Of a stretch of 64,000 nucleotides of DNA, positions 21,261-29,602 are shown piece by piece; position 1 is the stretch's first letter, and every line of letters starts with the position of its first letter. A program made the translations under genes and the position numbers. The stretch spans positions 434,001 to 498,000 of the forward strand of contig NZ_JABFAJ010000024.1 of the NCBI RefSeq assembly GCF_013085345.1. The letters are read 5' to 3'. Under the pieces are notes generated by a model. That model did no database searches. It was not told the origin of the DNA and saw only the letters and a list, made by a program, of their open reading frames with translations. The stretch is from Isoptericola sediminis (GTDB taxonomy: Bacteria > Actinomycetota > Actinomycetes > Actinomycetales > Cellulomonadaceae).

Positions 21261-23105
21261 TCAGTCGGTGGGATGCTCGGGCATGCCGGTCATGTCGGTG
21301 CCGGCGCCCCGGATGCCGGACAGGATGCGCGCGGAGTTCACGACACCGAGGTGGCTGAACGCCTGCGGGACGTTGCCGAGCTGACGGCCCGCGGTGACGT
21401 CGAACTCCTCCGCGAGCAGCCCGAGGTCGTTGCGCAGACCGAGCAGCCGCTCGAACAGCGCGTGCGACTCGGCGTCGCGGCCGATCGCGTGCAGGGCGTC
21501 GACGAGCCAGAAGCTGGCGATCAGGAACGTGCCCTCGGTGCCCGCCAGCCCGTCGACGCCGTCGGCGTCCTGGCGGTACCGCAGCAGCAGGCCGTCCCGG
21601 CCGAGCTCGCGCTGCACGGCGTCGACCGTGCCGATCACCCGGTGGTCCGACCACGGCAGGAAGCCCACCCGGGGAATGAGCAGCAGGGCCGCGTCGAGAC
21701 CGCGCGACCCGTAGAACTGGGTGAAGGTGTTCCGCTCGGCGTCGTAGCCGTGGGTGAGCACGTCGGTGCGGATCGACTCGCGCAACCTCCGCCACCGGTC
21801 GACCGGTCCGTCGAGGCCGAACCGCTCGACGCCGCGGATCATGGCGGAGACACCGGCCCAGGCCATGACGCGCGAGTGCACGAACGCCCGCTGCGGTCCG
21901 CGCACCTCCCACAGACCGTTGTCCACGTCGTCCCAGTGACCTTCCAGGTGGTCCAGCAGGGACCGTTGCAGCCGCCACGTGTCCTCGTCCTCGGCGATCC
22001 CGTCCGACCGGGTCAGGCTCAGGCCGACGAGGGCCTCGCCCCAGACGTCGAGCTGGAGCTGGTCGGCGGCGCCGTTGCCGACCCGCACCGGAGTGCTGCC
22101 CTCGTACCCCGGCAGCCAGTCGAGCGTGATCTCCGGGAGCCGACGCCGCCCGTCGAGGCCGTACATGATCTGCAGGTCGGCCGGGTCTCCCGCCACGGAG
22201 CGCAGCAGCCACTCCCGCCAGGCCTTGGCCTCCTCCCGGTGGCCGGTGCTGAGCAGGGCCAGCAGGGTGAACGCGGCGTCGCGCAGCCAGCAGTACCGGT
22301 AGTCCCAGTTGCGGACACCCCCGAGCTGCTCGGGCAGCGACGTCGTGGCCGCCGCGGCGATCGCCCCGGTCGGGGCGTAGGTGAGCGACTTGAGCGTGAT
22401 GAGCGACCGCCGCACGGCGTCGCCGTACCGGCCCTCGTACCGGGTGCGGCCGACCCAGTCGCGCCAGTACTCCAGGGTGTCGGACAGGGCCTCCTCGGCG
22501 TCCACCGGCTCGGGCACGGGGTCGTAGGAGCGGTGGTAGCTCAGCACGAAGGAGACGCGGTCGCCCGCCGACACCTCGAAGCGGGAGGAGATCGTCTCGC
22601 CCGAGACGGTGTGCGGCACGGTCGCGGCGAGGTTGAGCGCGTCGGGGCCCGCGACCGCGCAGACCGTACCGCTGCGCTCGGTGCCCAGGATGCTCGGCGA
22701 CTCGGTGACCCAGGGGACGACGGCCCCGTAGTCGAACCGTGGGCGCAGGACGCTCTCGACGGCCACGCGGCCGCTGACGCCCTCGACGATCCGGACCATG
22801 TCGGGGGTGCGTCCACGCGGCGGCATGAGGTCGGTCACCCGGACGGTCCCGTCGGACGTCTCCCACTCGGTCTCCAGCACGAGCGTGTTGCCCCGGTAGC
22901 GGCGACGGGTGCACAGTCCGGCGCCGACCGGCGCGATCCGCCAGGAGCCGTGGGAGTCGTCGCCCAGCAGGCCGGCCAGGCAGGCGGGGGAGTCGATGTC
23001 GGGCAGGCAGAGCCAGTCGACGCTGCCGTCCCGCCCGACGAGGGCGACCGTCTGCAGGTCGCCGACGATGCCGTAGTCCTCGATGCGCAGCGCCACCCGC
23101 TTCAC
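21261..23105 (-). CDS. Glycoside hydrolase family 15 protein (glucoamylase/trehalase-like)
   Basis: The 614-residue protein begins 'RIEDYGIVGDLQTVALVG' and 'GSVDWLCLPDIDSPACL', the N-terminal beta-sandwich start of bacterial GH15 proteins. The alpha/alpha-barrel has 'GVRNWDYRYCWLRDAAFTL' near residues 264-282 and 'NGAADQLQLDVWGEAL' near 340-355. Mycobacterial relatives are trehalases and others cleave alpha-glucans, so the substrate is open. GTG 23105 is the longest start, but the GTG at 23096 fits a leaderless promoter (TAGCGT seven bases before it) and the family start better. It is the first gene of a minus-strand operon with the dehydrogenase. Confidence 0.9.
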   Translation of the reverse strand: MKRVALRIEDYGIVGDLQTVALVGRDGSVDWLCLPDIDSPACLAGLLGDDSHGSWRIAPVGAGLCTRRRYRGNTLVLETEWETSDGTVRVTDLMPPRGRTPDMVRIVEGVSGRVAVESVLRPRFDYGAVVPWVTESPSILGTERSGTVCAVAGPDALNLAATVPHTVSGETISSRFEVSAGDRVSFVLSYHRSYDPVPEPVDAEEALSDTLEYWRDWVGRTRYEGRYGDAVRRSLITLKSLTYAPTGAIAAAATTSLPEQLGGVRNWDYRYCWLRDAAFTLLALLSTGHREEAKAWREWLLRSVAGDPADLQIMYGLDGRRRLPEITLDWLPGYEGSTPVRVGNGAADQLQLDVWGEALVGLSLTRSDGIAEDEDTWRLQRSLLDHLEGHWDDVDNGLWEVRGPQRAFVHSRVMAWAGVSAMIRGVERFGLDGPVDRWRRLRESIRTDVLTHGYDAERNTFTQFYGSRGLDAALLLIPRVGFLPWSDHRVIGTVDAVQRELGRDGLLLRYRQDADGVDGLAGTEGTFLIASFWLVDALHAIGRDAESHALFERLLGLRNDLGLLAEEFDVTAGRQLGNVPQAFSHLGVVNSARILSGIRGAGTDMTGMPEHPTD

Positions 23106-23144
23106 GCTAGGGCAGCGGCGTGACCTGCGCCACGGCTCGACGGT

Positions 23145-23175
23145 TTGCAGGTCAGGGGCCTCGCCGTGCTATCTT
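23145..23175 (+). promoter_or_regulatory. Possible tRNA-Leu promoter
   Basis: -35-like TTGCAG (23145-23150) and -10-like TATCTT (23170-23175) lie 46 bases before the tRNA, but the 19-base spacer is long. Treat as tentative. Confidence 0.3.
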
Positions 23176-23220
23176 TCTTACCGCGCCGGAACGGAGCAGG
23201 AACTCCGGGACGGTCCACTC

Positions 23221-23305
23221 GTCCGGGTGGCGGAATGGCAGACGCGCTAGCTTGAGGTGCTAGTGCCCGTTATAGGGCGTGGGGGTTCAAGTCCCCCTCC
23301 GGACA
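23221..23305 (+). tRNA. tRNA-Leu, anticodon GAG
   Basis: The 85-base sequence folds as a class II tRNA. The acceptor stem is 23221-23227 (GTCCGGG) with 23298-23304 (TCCGGAC). The anticodon stem CTAGC/GCTAG encloses the loop TTGAGGT, giving anticodon GAG (reads CUC and CUU). The long variable arm is GCCC-GTTATA-GGGC, and the T arm GGGGG-TTCAAGT-CCCCC. The discriminator is A23305, as expected for leucine; CCA is not encoded. Confidence 0.97.
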
Positions 23306-23325
23306 CTCGTTTGAGACAGCGACGT

Positions 23326-23359
23326 CGAAGGCCCCCGGTTCCACGACCGGGGGCCTTCG
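23326..23359 (+). terminator. Strong hairpin terminator after tRNA-Leu
   Basis: A perfect 14-bp stem (23326-23339 with 23346-23359) and 6-base loop lies 20 bases after the tRNA. It is the most stable hairpin in the window relative to its length. Confidence 0.85.
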
Positions 23360-23434
23360 TCGTTCCCGGAGTGACGTCGTGGCGCGGTCGGGTGGAGATC
23401 GGTTCGCCCGACCGCCGTCGCGGGCGTCCGCGGA

Positions 23435-23446
23435 TACGCTGCGGCC
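23435..23446 (+). promoter_or_regulatory. Predicted leaderless promoter of the SDR gene
   Basis: -10 box TACGCT (23435-23440) is followed by six bases and the GTG at 23447. Confidence 0.45.
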
Positions 23447-24217
23447 GTGACGTACCTCGACGACCTCTTCTCCCTCACCGGCCGCACCGCCGTCGTCACC
23501 GGCGGCAGCTCCGGCATCGGCCGGGGGATCGCCACCGCGCTCGCCCGGGCCGGGGCCGCCGTCGTGCTGGTGGCACGCGGCCGTGACGCCCTGGACACCA
23601 CCGCGTCCGAGCTCCGTGCCGCCGGGTGCCGGTGCGAGGCCGTCGTCGGCGACCTGTCCACCCGGTCCGGGGTCCGGGCCGCTGCGGAGGCAGCCACCGA
23701 GCCCTTCGGGGAGCCGGACGTCGTCGTCTCCAGCGCCGGGGTGAACCTCCGTCCTCCCATGGCCGAGATCGGCGAGGACGTCTGGGACACCACGATGGCC
23801 GTCAACCTCGAGGCGCCGTTCTGGCTTGGGCAGCGCTTCGGACCGGCGATGGCCGCACGCGGCCACGGCCGGCTGATCCACGTCAGCTCCCAGCAGGCCC
23901 ACCGTGCCTTCGTCACCAGCGGCGCCTACGGCGTGTCCAAGGGCGGGCTGGAGTCTCTCGCCCGGTCCCAGGCCGAGGCGTGGTCCGCCCACGGCGTCAC
24001 CGCCAACACCCTCGTCCCCGGTTTCGTGCTGACTCCGCTCAACGAGCGGCTGCAGGAGGACCCCGGTCGCGTGGCGGCCCTCGCGGACCGCACCCTCGTC
24101 GGCCGCAACTCCGTGCCCGACGACCTCGCCGGCGCCGCGGTGTTCCTCGCGAGCCCGGCGTCGGGGTACGTGACCGGCCAGTCGATCCACGTCGACGGCG
24201 GGTTCTCCGTGCACTGA
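23447..24217 (+). CDS. Short-chain dehydrogenase/reductase (classical SDR)
   Basis: The 256-residue protein has the classical cofactor motif 'TGGSSGIGRGIA' near residues 17-28, 'SSAGVN' near 96-101, the catalytic serine in 'HVSSQQAH' near 147, the 'YGVSKGG' active site near 162-168, and 'GQSIHVDGGFSVH' at the C-terminus. The start 'LDDLFSLTGRTAVVTGG' resembles gluconate 5-dehydrogenase-type and 3-oxoacyl reductase-type SDRs; the substrate cannot be decided. The next gene follows after 47 bases and has its own ribosome binding site. Confidence 0.88.
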   Translation: MTYLDDLFSLTGRTAVVTGGSSGIGRGIATALARAGAAVVLVARGRDALDTTASELRAAGCRCEAVVGDLSTRSGVRAAAEAATEPFGEPDVVVSSAGVNLRPPMAEIGEDVWDTTMAVNLEAPFWLGQRFGPAMAARGHGRLIHVSSQQAHRAFVTSGAYGVSKGGLESLARSQAEAWSAHGVTANTLVPGFVLTPLNERLQEDPGRVAALADRTLVGRNSVPDDLAGAAVFLASPASGYVTGQSIHVDGGFSVH

Positions 24218-24264
24218 GCACGTCGGCGCAGCACACTGGTCACGTCCGAGGTGGAGGGAGCGTC

Positions 24265-25422
24265 GTGGCGGAGGCCAGGGAGAACGTCCCGCAGTGGTTG
24301 CGCAGCGCCGCCGGGTGGTCGTGGCGTCTGGTCATGCTGGTCGTCGCCGTCGCGCTCGTGGTGTACGCCACGGCCCAGGTGCAGTTCGTGTTCTTCGCGA
24401 TCTTCCTGGCGCTCGTGCTCACCTCGGTGTTCAGCCCGCTGACCGACCTGTACCAGAAGGTGATGCCCCGCGCGCTGGCCACGGCGCTCGCGCTGCTCAG
24501 CGGGGTCGTGGTGTTCGGCGGCCTGATCGCCTACGTCGTGGCGTCGGTGGCCGGGCAGTGGACCGAGCTCGGCGGGCAGTTCGAGACCGGTGTGCAGCAG
24601 ATCCTCGACTTCCTCGAGACCGGGCTCTTCGGCCTGTCGATCAGCGCCGGCCAGCTCCAGGAGTGGCTGGACTCCGGGCAGCAGTGGGTGGCGGACAACG
24701 CCGAGAACCTCGTCGGGCAGGCCGCCGAGAGCGCCGGGTCCGTGCTCGAGGGGTTCATGGTCGCCGCGTTGGCGATCTTCCTGACCGTGTTCTTCGTCTA
24801 CTCGGGCGAGCAGATGTGGCACTGGTTCCTGCACCAGGTGCCCGCCGAGCACCGCCGGCGGTGGGTCGAGGCGGCCGGTGCCGGCTGGTACACCTTCTCG
24901 GGCTTCGCCCGCGGCACCGTCATCATCGCGTTCATCGACGGCATCCTCGCCTTCGTCCTGCTGATGATCCTCGGGGTGCCGCTGGCCGCACCGCTGGCGG
25001 TGCTCGTGTTCATCGGCGCGTTCATCCCGCTGATCGGGGCGCCGCTGGCGATGATCATCGCCGCCGTCGTCGCCCTCGCCGCCGAGGGATTCATCACAGC
25101 GCTGATCGTCACGCTCGGCATCGCCGCCATCGGCCAGCTCGAGGGACACGTGCTGCAGCCGCTCATCATGGGCAAGCAGGTGGCCCTGCACCCGGTGGTG
25201 GTCGCGGTGGTCGTCCTCGCGGGAACCGTGCTGGCCGGGCTGCTGGGCGCGGTGGTGGCGGTGCCGTTGGTGGCGGTGGCCTGGACGGTGTTCTCGACGC
25301 TGCGCGGCGACCGGCCCGTCCCCGTGCCACCGGGGGCACTGGCGTCGCCGGATCCCCCCGACGACGACGGCGACGACGAGGCCGGCCCGGCGCCAGGGCC
25401 CGAGGGCCGCAGGGCGGTCTGA
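24265..25422 (+). CDS. AI-2E family (TqsA/YdiK-like) membrane transporter
   Basis: This 385-residue membrane protein belongs to the AI-2E/UPF0118 family. It has paired N-terminal transmembrane helices (about 15-55), a third helix (about 70-95), a soluble loop (about 100-160) and a C-terminal bundle with 'FIDGILAFVLLMILGVPLAA' and the family hallmark 'GAFIPLIGAPLAMIIA' near residues 254-269. 'QPLIMGKQVALHPVVV' near 303-318 is also characteristic. Members export or leak small solutes; the quorum-signal role is established only for a few. GTG 24265 is preceded by GGAGGGAG. The C-terminal 35 residues are acidic and proline-rich. Confidence 0.87.
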   Translation: MAEARENVPQWLRSAAGWSWRLVMLVVAVALVVYATAQVQFVFFAIFLALVLTSVFSPLTDLYQKVMPRALATALALLSGVVVFGGLIAYVVASVAGQWTELGGQFETGVQQILDFLETGLFGLSISAGQLQEWLDSGQQWVADNAENLVGQAAESAGSVLEGFMVAALAIFLTVFFVYSGEQMWHWFLHQVPAEHRRRWVEAAGAGWYTFSGFARGTVIIAFIDGILAFVLLMILGVPLAAPLAVLVFIGAFIPLIGAPLAMIIAAVVALAAEGFITALIVTLGIAAIGQLEGHVLQPLIMGKQVALHPVVVAVVVLAGTVLAGLLGAVVAVPLVAVAWTVFSTLRGDRPVPVPPGALASPDPPDDDGDDEAGPAPGPEGRRAV

Positions 25423-25453
25423 CCGGCGCCGTCGCGCGTGACACGATGCGCCC

Positions 25454-26056
25454 ATGCCACCGTTCGTCCTGCGCAGCCCCGAGGTCCTCCTGTCCGTCCC
25501 GACCCCGGCCGACATCGACCGCATCGCCGTCGTGTGCACCGACCCGGCGATCGCGGAGTGGACGACGGTCCCCTCGCCGTACACCCGTGCCGACGCCGAG
25601 ACCTTCGTGACCGGCATGGTGGTCGACGGCTGGGCGCGCGAGACCATGTTCACCTGGGCCGTCCGAGCCCCCGGGCGGCCGGACGGCACCGTGCTCGGGA
25701 TGATGGCGATCGGCCTGATCCCGGGCGGACCGGGGGACGCGCACGCCGGGGAGATCGGCTTCTGGACCGCCCCTGACGCCCGCGGAAGGGGGCTGACGAC
25801 CGCGGCCGGGCGGCTCGCGGCGGACTGGGCGCTGGACCCGTCCGGGCTCGCGCTCGAGCGTCTGCAGTGGCGCGGCTTCGAGGGCAACTGGGCCTCGCGG
25901 CGCGTGGCCTGGAAGCTCGGGTTCCGCTACGAGGGCCTGCTGCGACGGCACGGCGTGCGGAACGGCACGGTCTGCGACGACTGGATCGCCTCGCTGCTGC
26001 CGGAGGACCCCCGCGAGGCGAGCGAACCCTGGCCGCAGGAGGCCCCGACCTCCTGA
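25454..26056 (+). CDS. GNAT-family (RimJ/RimL-like) N-acetyltransferase
   Basis: The 200-residue protein fits the RimJ/RimL branch of GNAT acetyltransferases: 'LRSPEVLLSVPTPADIDRI' at the start, an acetyl-CoA-binding 'APDARGRGLTTAAGRLAADWA' region near residues 106-126 (first 20 residues are the diagnostic part), and 'GNWASRRVAWKLGFRYEG' near 142-159. It probably acetylates a protein N-terminus or a small amine. A weak leaderless signal (CACGAT, six bases before ATG 25454) is present. Confidence 0.87.
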   Translation: MPPFVLRSPEVLLSVPTPADIDRIAVVCTDPAIAEWTTVPSPYTRADAETFVTGMVVDGWARETMFTWAVRAPGRPDGTVLGMMAIGLIPGGPGDAHAGEIGFWTAPDARGRGLTTAAGRLAADWALDPSGLALERLQWRGFEGNWASRRVAWKLGFRYEGLLRRHGVRNGTVCDDWIASLLPEDPREASEPWPQEAPTS

Positions 26057-26101
26057 ACGTCGGCTGGGCCTCTGCTGGGAAACCCGCGGCGGCGCCCGCC
26101 G

Positions 26102-26162
26102 TACACTCCCGTGCGACCCACGTCACACCCGGGCGTGGGCGACACGAAGGAGTGCTCACGCC
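26102..26162 (+). promoter_or_regulatory. Structured leader before the flavin monooxygenase gene
   Basis: TACACT (26102-26107) is a possible -10 box. In the leader, CCCACG (26117-26122) can pair with CGTGGG (26134-26139), while GGCGTG (26132-26137) can instead pair with CACGCC (26157-26162). The two pairings share CGTG and exclude each other. The ribosome binding site GAAGGAG (26146-26152) lies in the loop of the second structure. Confidence 0.3.
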
Positions 26163-27521
26163 ATGACGCAGCCACGACGGGTCGCGGTCGTCGGTGCCGG
26201 ACCGTCCGGCCTGGCCGCCGCCCGCGCCCTGGACCGGCACGGACTCGCGCTGACGGGGTTCGAGGCCCACGACGACGTCGGCGGTCTGTGGGACATCGAC
26301 AACCCCCGCTCGACCGTCTACGAGTCGGCGCACCTCATCTCCTCGCGGACCACCACCGAGTTCGCCGAGCTGCCGATGGCCACGCAGGTCGACTACCCGA
26401 GCCACCGCGAGCTGCTGCGCTACTTCCACGACTACGCCGACACCTTCGACCTGCGCCGCCACTACCGGTTCGGCACGCGGGTCACCGCCGTCGAGCCCGG
26501 GGACGGGGACGCGAGCGGGCGCTCCGGGTGGGACGTCTGCTCCACCGGGCCCGACGGCGCCTCGAGCCGGGAGCGGTTCAGCCACGTCGTCGTCGCCAAC
26601 GGCACCCTGGCCGAGCCGAACGTGCCGACCTTCGTCGGCGAGTTCACCGGGGAGCTGCTGCACTCGTCCGAGTACAAGCGGGCCGAGGTGTTCGCCGGCA
26701 AGCGGGTGCTGGTGGTCGGCGGCGGCAACTCCGGCTGCGACGTGGCGGTCGACGCCGTGCACCGTGCGGCGTCGGTCGACCTGTCGGTGCGGCGCGGTTA
26801 CTGGTTCGTCCCGCGGTACCTGCTCGGGCGCCCCACCGACACCCTCAACCAGGGGCGGCCGCTGCCGGCGCGGATCAAGCAGGCCGTGGACTCGCGCGTG
26901 CTGACCCTGCTCAACGGCGACCCGCAGCGGTTCGGCTTCCCGGCGCCGGACCACAAGATCTACGAGTCCCACCCCGTGGTGAACTCCCTCGTGCTGCAGC
27001 ACGCCGGTCAGGGCGACCTGCGGGTCCGGCGCGACATCGACCGCTTCGAGGGCCGGACCGTGCACTTCGTCGACGGCACCGCAGGGGAGTACGACCTCGT
27101 GCTGCTGGCCACCGGGTACAAGCTGGACTACCCGTTCGTCGACCCCAAGCACCTCGCCTGGGACGGCCCCGGCTCGGGGACGGCGCCCGGGCTGTTCTGC
27201 AACATCGTTCCGCCGTCGCTCAACGGGCTCTTCGTCGTCGGCATGCTCGAGGCCTCCGGGATCGGCTGGCAGGGCCGCGCGGAGCAGGCAGAGCTCGTCG
27301 CCCGCTACCTGGCCGCCGACGCCGCGAGCGCCGACGGCGACACCGCCGCCCGGGACCGGGTCGCCGCGTTCCACCGCCGCGTCGCCGGGCCCTGGCCCGA
27401 CCTGACCGGCGGGTACCGCTACCTCGGCCTGGAGCGGATGAGCTACTACGTCAACAAGGACGCCTACCGCCGCACCGTGCGCCGGCTGGCCGACCAGCTC
27501 GCGGGGGAGGGTGACCGATGA
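26163..27521 (+). CDS. Flavin-containing monooxygenase-like NAD(P)-binding protein
   Basis: The 452-residue protein has an FAD Rossmann motif 'VVGAGPSGLAAARAL' near residues 8-22, the class B monooxygenase signature F-x-G-x-x-x-H-x-x-x-Y in 'FTGELLHSSEY' near 160-170, and an NADPH motif 'VVGGGNSGCDVAVDAV' near 182-197. 'LATGYKLDYPF' near 316 is typical of FMOs. Such enzymes oxygenate soft nucleophiles or carry out Baeyer-Villiger oxidations. The stop overlaps the start of the transporter gene (ATGA), so the substrate may be something the transporter carries (inference). Confidence 0.87.
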   Translation: MTQPRRVAVVGAGPSGLAAARALDRHGLALTGFEAHDDVGGLWDIDNPRSTVYESAHLISSRTTTEFAELPMATQVDYPSHRELLRYFHDYADTFDLRRHYRFGTRVTAVEPGDGDASGRSGWDVCSTGPDGASSRERFSHVVVANGTLAEPNVPTFVGEFTGELLHSSEYKRAEVFAGKRVLVVGGGNSGCDVAVDAVHRAASVDLSVRRGYWFVPRYLLGRPTDTLNQGRPLPARIKQAVDSRVLTLLNGDPQRFGFPAPDHKIYESHPVVNSLVLQHAGQGDLRVRRDIDRFEGRTVHFVDGTAGEYDLVLLATGYKLDYPFVDPKHLAWDGPGSGTAPGLFCNIVPPSLNGLFVVGMLEASGIGWQGRAEQAELVARYLAADAASADGDTAARDRVAAFHRRVAGPWPDLTGGYRYLGLERMSYYVNKDAYRRTVRRLADQLAGEGDR

Positions 27522-28438
27522 CCATCGACGACGTCGCCGTGAACTTCTCCGAGAGCTCGATGGTCGCCCTCAGCCTCGTGCTGGCCCTCATCATGCTGGG
27601 TATCGCGCTCGACACCTCCCCGGCGGACTTCCGGGTGCTGCGCCGCGCCCCCCGCGCGGCTGTCCTGGCGCTGGCCGCCCAGATCGTGCTGCTGCCGGCC
27701 GTGACCTTCCTGCTGACGCTCCTGCTCGGGGTCCAGGCGTCGATCGCGCTGGGCATGATCCTCGTCGCCTGCTGCCCGCCGGGGAACGTCTCGCAGATCC
27801 TCACCTACCGCTCCGGCGGCAACGTCGCGCTGTCGGTGTCCCTGACCGCCGTCGGCAACGCGCTGTACCTGGTGGCGATGCCGCTCAACATCGCGCTGTG
27901 GGGCAGCCTGCACCCCACCGGCCGCGACATCCTCGCCGAGGTCAGCCTCGACCCGCTGGAGATGATGCTCGACATCGTCCTCATCATCGGGGTGCCCTTC
28001 GCCCTCGGGCTGCTGGTGCGCACGCGCTGGCCCGCGATCGCGGCACGGGCGCACCGACCCGTGCACGTCGTCAGCATCCTCGCCCTGGTCGGCTTCGTCG
28101 TCGCCGCGCTCGCGGGCAACTTCGCGGTCTTCGTCGCCTGGGTCGGCGTCGTGCTGGTGGCGGTGTTCCTGCACGACGCCGTCGCCCTGGCGCTCGGGTA
28201 CGCCGCCGCGCGCGCCGGCGGCCTCGCCGTCCGCGAGCGCAAGGCCGTGACCTTCGAGGTCGGCATCCGCAACGCCGCGCTCGGGCTGGGGCTGGTCATG
28301 ACGTTCTTCGACGGCATCGGCGGGATGGCCGTCGTGGCCGGCTGGTGGGGTGTGTGGGACATCATCGCCGGGCTCGCGCTGGCGACCGTGTGGGCGCGGC
28401 GCACCCGCGTGCGCCAGGCCCAGGAGGTGTCGGCATGA
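27518..28438 (+). CDS. Bile acid:sodium symporter (BASS) family transporter
   Basis: This 306-residue protein has nine to ten hydrophobic helices, with family elements 'MLGIALDTSPADF' near residues 26-38, 'CCPPGNVSQILTYRSGGNVALSVSLTA' around 84-110 (the unwound helix region, quoted in part as CCPPGNVSQILTYRSGG), and 'FEVGIRNAALGL' near 246-257. BASS proteins import organic anions with sodium. It sits between an FMO and an NAD-dependent epimerase/dehydratase with four-base overlaps on both sides, so the three form a tightly coupled operon. Confidence 0.87.
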   Translation: MTIDDVAVNFSESSMVALSLVLALIMLGIALDTSPADFRVLRRAPRAAVLALAAQIVLLPAVTFLLTLLLGVQASIALGMILVACCPPGNVSQILTYRSGGNVALSVSLTAVGNALYLVAMPLNIALWGSLHPTGRDILAEVSLDPLEMMLDIVLIIGVPFALGLLVRTRWPAIAARAHRPVHVVSILALVGFVVAALAGNFAVFVAWVGVVLVAVFLHDAVALALGYAAARAGGLAVRERKAVTFEVGIRNAALGLGLVMTFFDGIGGMAVVAGWWGVWDIIAGLALATVWARRTRVRQAQEVSA

Positions 28439-29376
28439 GGCGGGTCCTGGTCACCGGCGGCTCGGGGTTCCTCGGGTCGCACGCCGTCGCGGCGCTCGCC
28501 GCGCGCGACGACGTCGCGCACGTCGTCTCCGCCGACCTGCGCACGCCCGCCACGGTGCCGGACGGCGTCATCGCGGTCAGGCTCGACGTCACGGACGCCG
28601 ATGCCGTGCGGGACGCGATCGCGACGCACCGGGTCGACACCGTGGTCCACCTCGCGGCGATCGTGAACCCCGGGACCCTGGACGAGGAGACCGAGCGCCG
28701 TGTCGACGTCGACGGCACCCGGCACGTGCTGGAGGCGTGCGTCGACGGGGGAGTGCGGAGGGTGGTGATCTCCTCCTCGGGCGCCGCCTACGGCTACCAC
28801 GCCGGCAACCCCGTCCCGCTGCGCGAGAGCGACCCGCTGCGGGGCAACGAGGAGTTCACCTACTCCCGGCACAAGCGCCTCGTGGAGGAGCTGCTCGCCA
28901 CCTACCGGCACGACCACCCGGCGCTGGAGCAGGTGATCCTGCGCATCGGCACGATCCTCGGCCCGGGGGTGGCCAACCAGATCACCGCGCTGTGGGACGC
29001 GCCGCGGCTGATCCGCGTGCGGGGCTCGGAGGGGCCGTTCGTCTTCGCCTGGGTCGACGACGTCACCGGCGCGATCGTCACCGGGGCCACCGGGACGGCG
29101 ACCGGGGCGTTCAACGTCTGCGGCGACGGTCGCATGACCGTGGCCGACATCGCCGACCGGCTCGGCAAGCGCACGCTCGACGTGCCCGCCGGACTGCTCG
29201 CCGGGGCGCTGCGCGTGGGACGGGCGCTGCGGCTGACGGTGCACGGTCCCGAACGCGTCGGGTTCCTGCGCTACCGCCCGGTGCTCGACAACACCCGACT
29301 GCGCACCGAGCTCGGGTACACCCCGCGGTACACGAGCCGCGAGGCCTTCGAGGAGTGGCTGCGCGTGCGTGCCTGA
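28435..29376 (+). CDS. NAD-dependent epimerase/dehydratase-like extended SDR
   Basis: The 313-residue protein begins 'RRVLVTGGSGFLGSHAVAAL', the extended-SDR NAD site, and has 'VVHLAAIVNPGTL' near 71-83, the catalytic serines in 'VVISSSGAAYGYH', and the YxxxK pair in 'FTYSRHKRLVEE' near 141-152. 'RLGKRTLDVPAGLLAGALR' near residue 240 resembles sugar- or sterol-type epimerases. ATG 28435 overlaps the transporter stop. The substrate is unknown. A stable hairpin 55 bases downstream probably ends the operon. Confidence 0.87.
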   Translation: MRRVLVTGGSGFLGSHAVAALAARDDVAHVVSADLRTPATVPDGVIAVRLDVTDADAVRDAIATHRVDTVVHLAAIVNPGTLDEETERRVDVDGTRHVLEACVDGGVRRVVISSSGAAYGYHAGNPVPLRESDPLRGNEEFTYSRHKRLVEELLATYRHDHPALEQVILRIGTILGPGVANQITALWDAPRLIRVRGSEGPFVFAWVDDVTGAIVTGATGTATGAFNVCGDGRMTVADIADRLGKRTLDVPAGLLAGALRVGRALRLTVHGPERVGFLRYRPVLDNTRLRTELGYTPRYTSREAFEEWLRVRA

Positions 29377-29430
29377 CCGGCGGGAAAAGACGTTGCGGTG
29401 ACCGCCCCGCCGGTGCCAACCTGCTCGGGA

Positions 29431-29461
29431 GCCCCCGCGGGCAGGCCGCGTGACAGGGGGC
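29431..29461 (+). terminator. Composite hairpin after the FMO operon, before ABC-F
   Basis: An inner hairpin CGCGG-GCAGG-CCGCG (29436-29450) is extended by GCCCC (29431-29435) pairing with GGGGC (29457-29461) across a bulge. It may terminate the upstream operon or act as an attenuator for the ABC-F gene. Confidence 0.5.
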
Positions 29462-29478
29462 GGACGGAAGGGACGCCG

Positions 29479-29517
29479 GTGACCGACACGGCGCACGGTC
29501 CGACGACCTCGCGCTGA
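29479..29517 (+). CDS. Possible 12-residue leader peptide upstream of ABC-F
   Basis: A GTG-started frame encodes MTDTAHGPTTSR and a stop. It has a better ribosome binding site (GGAAGGGA, five bases before the GTG) than most real genes nearby. Short leader peptides commonly precede antibiotic-resistance ABC-F and erm genes, where ribosome stalling relieves attenuation. Downstream inverted repeats at about 29550 and 29572-29590 could be the responding structures. Translation is unproven. Confidence 0.35.
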   Translation: MTDTAHGPTTSR

Positions 29518-29602
29518 CGCCTGCCCACCCGCACCCGGACCAGTGCACCACCCGGTGGACGGCCGACGTCGGCGCACGACCGCCGTGCCCCCGGGAGATC
29601 CC

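Noticed and set aside
20074-22914. Long N-terminal extension of the minus-strand membrane hydrolase frame
   Set aside because: This part runs out of frame through the glucose dehydrogenase and GH15 genes. The real protein starts at 20073 with a good ribosome binding site.
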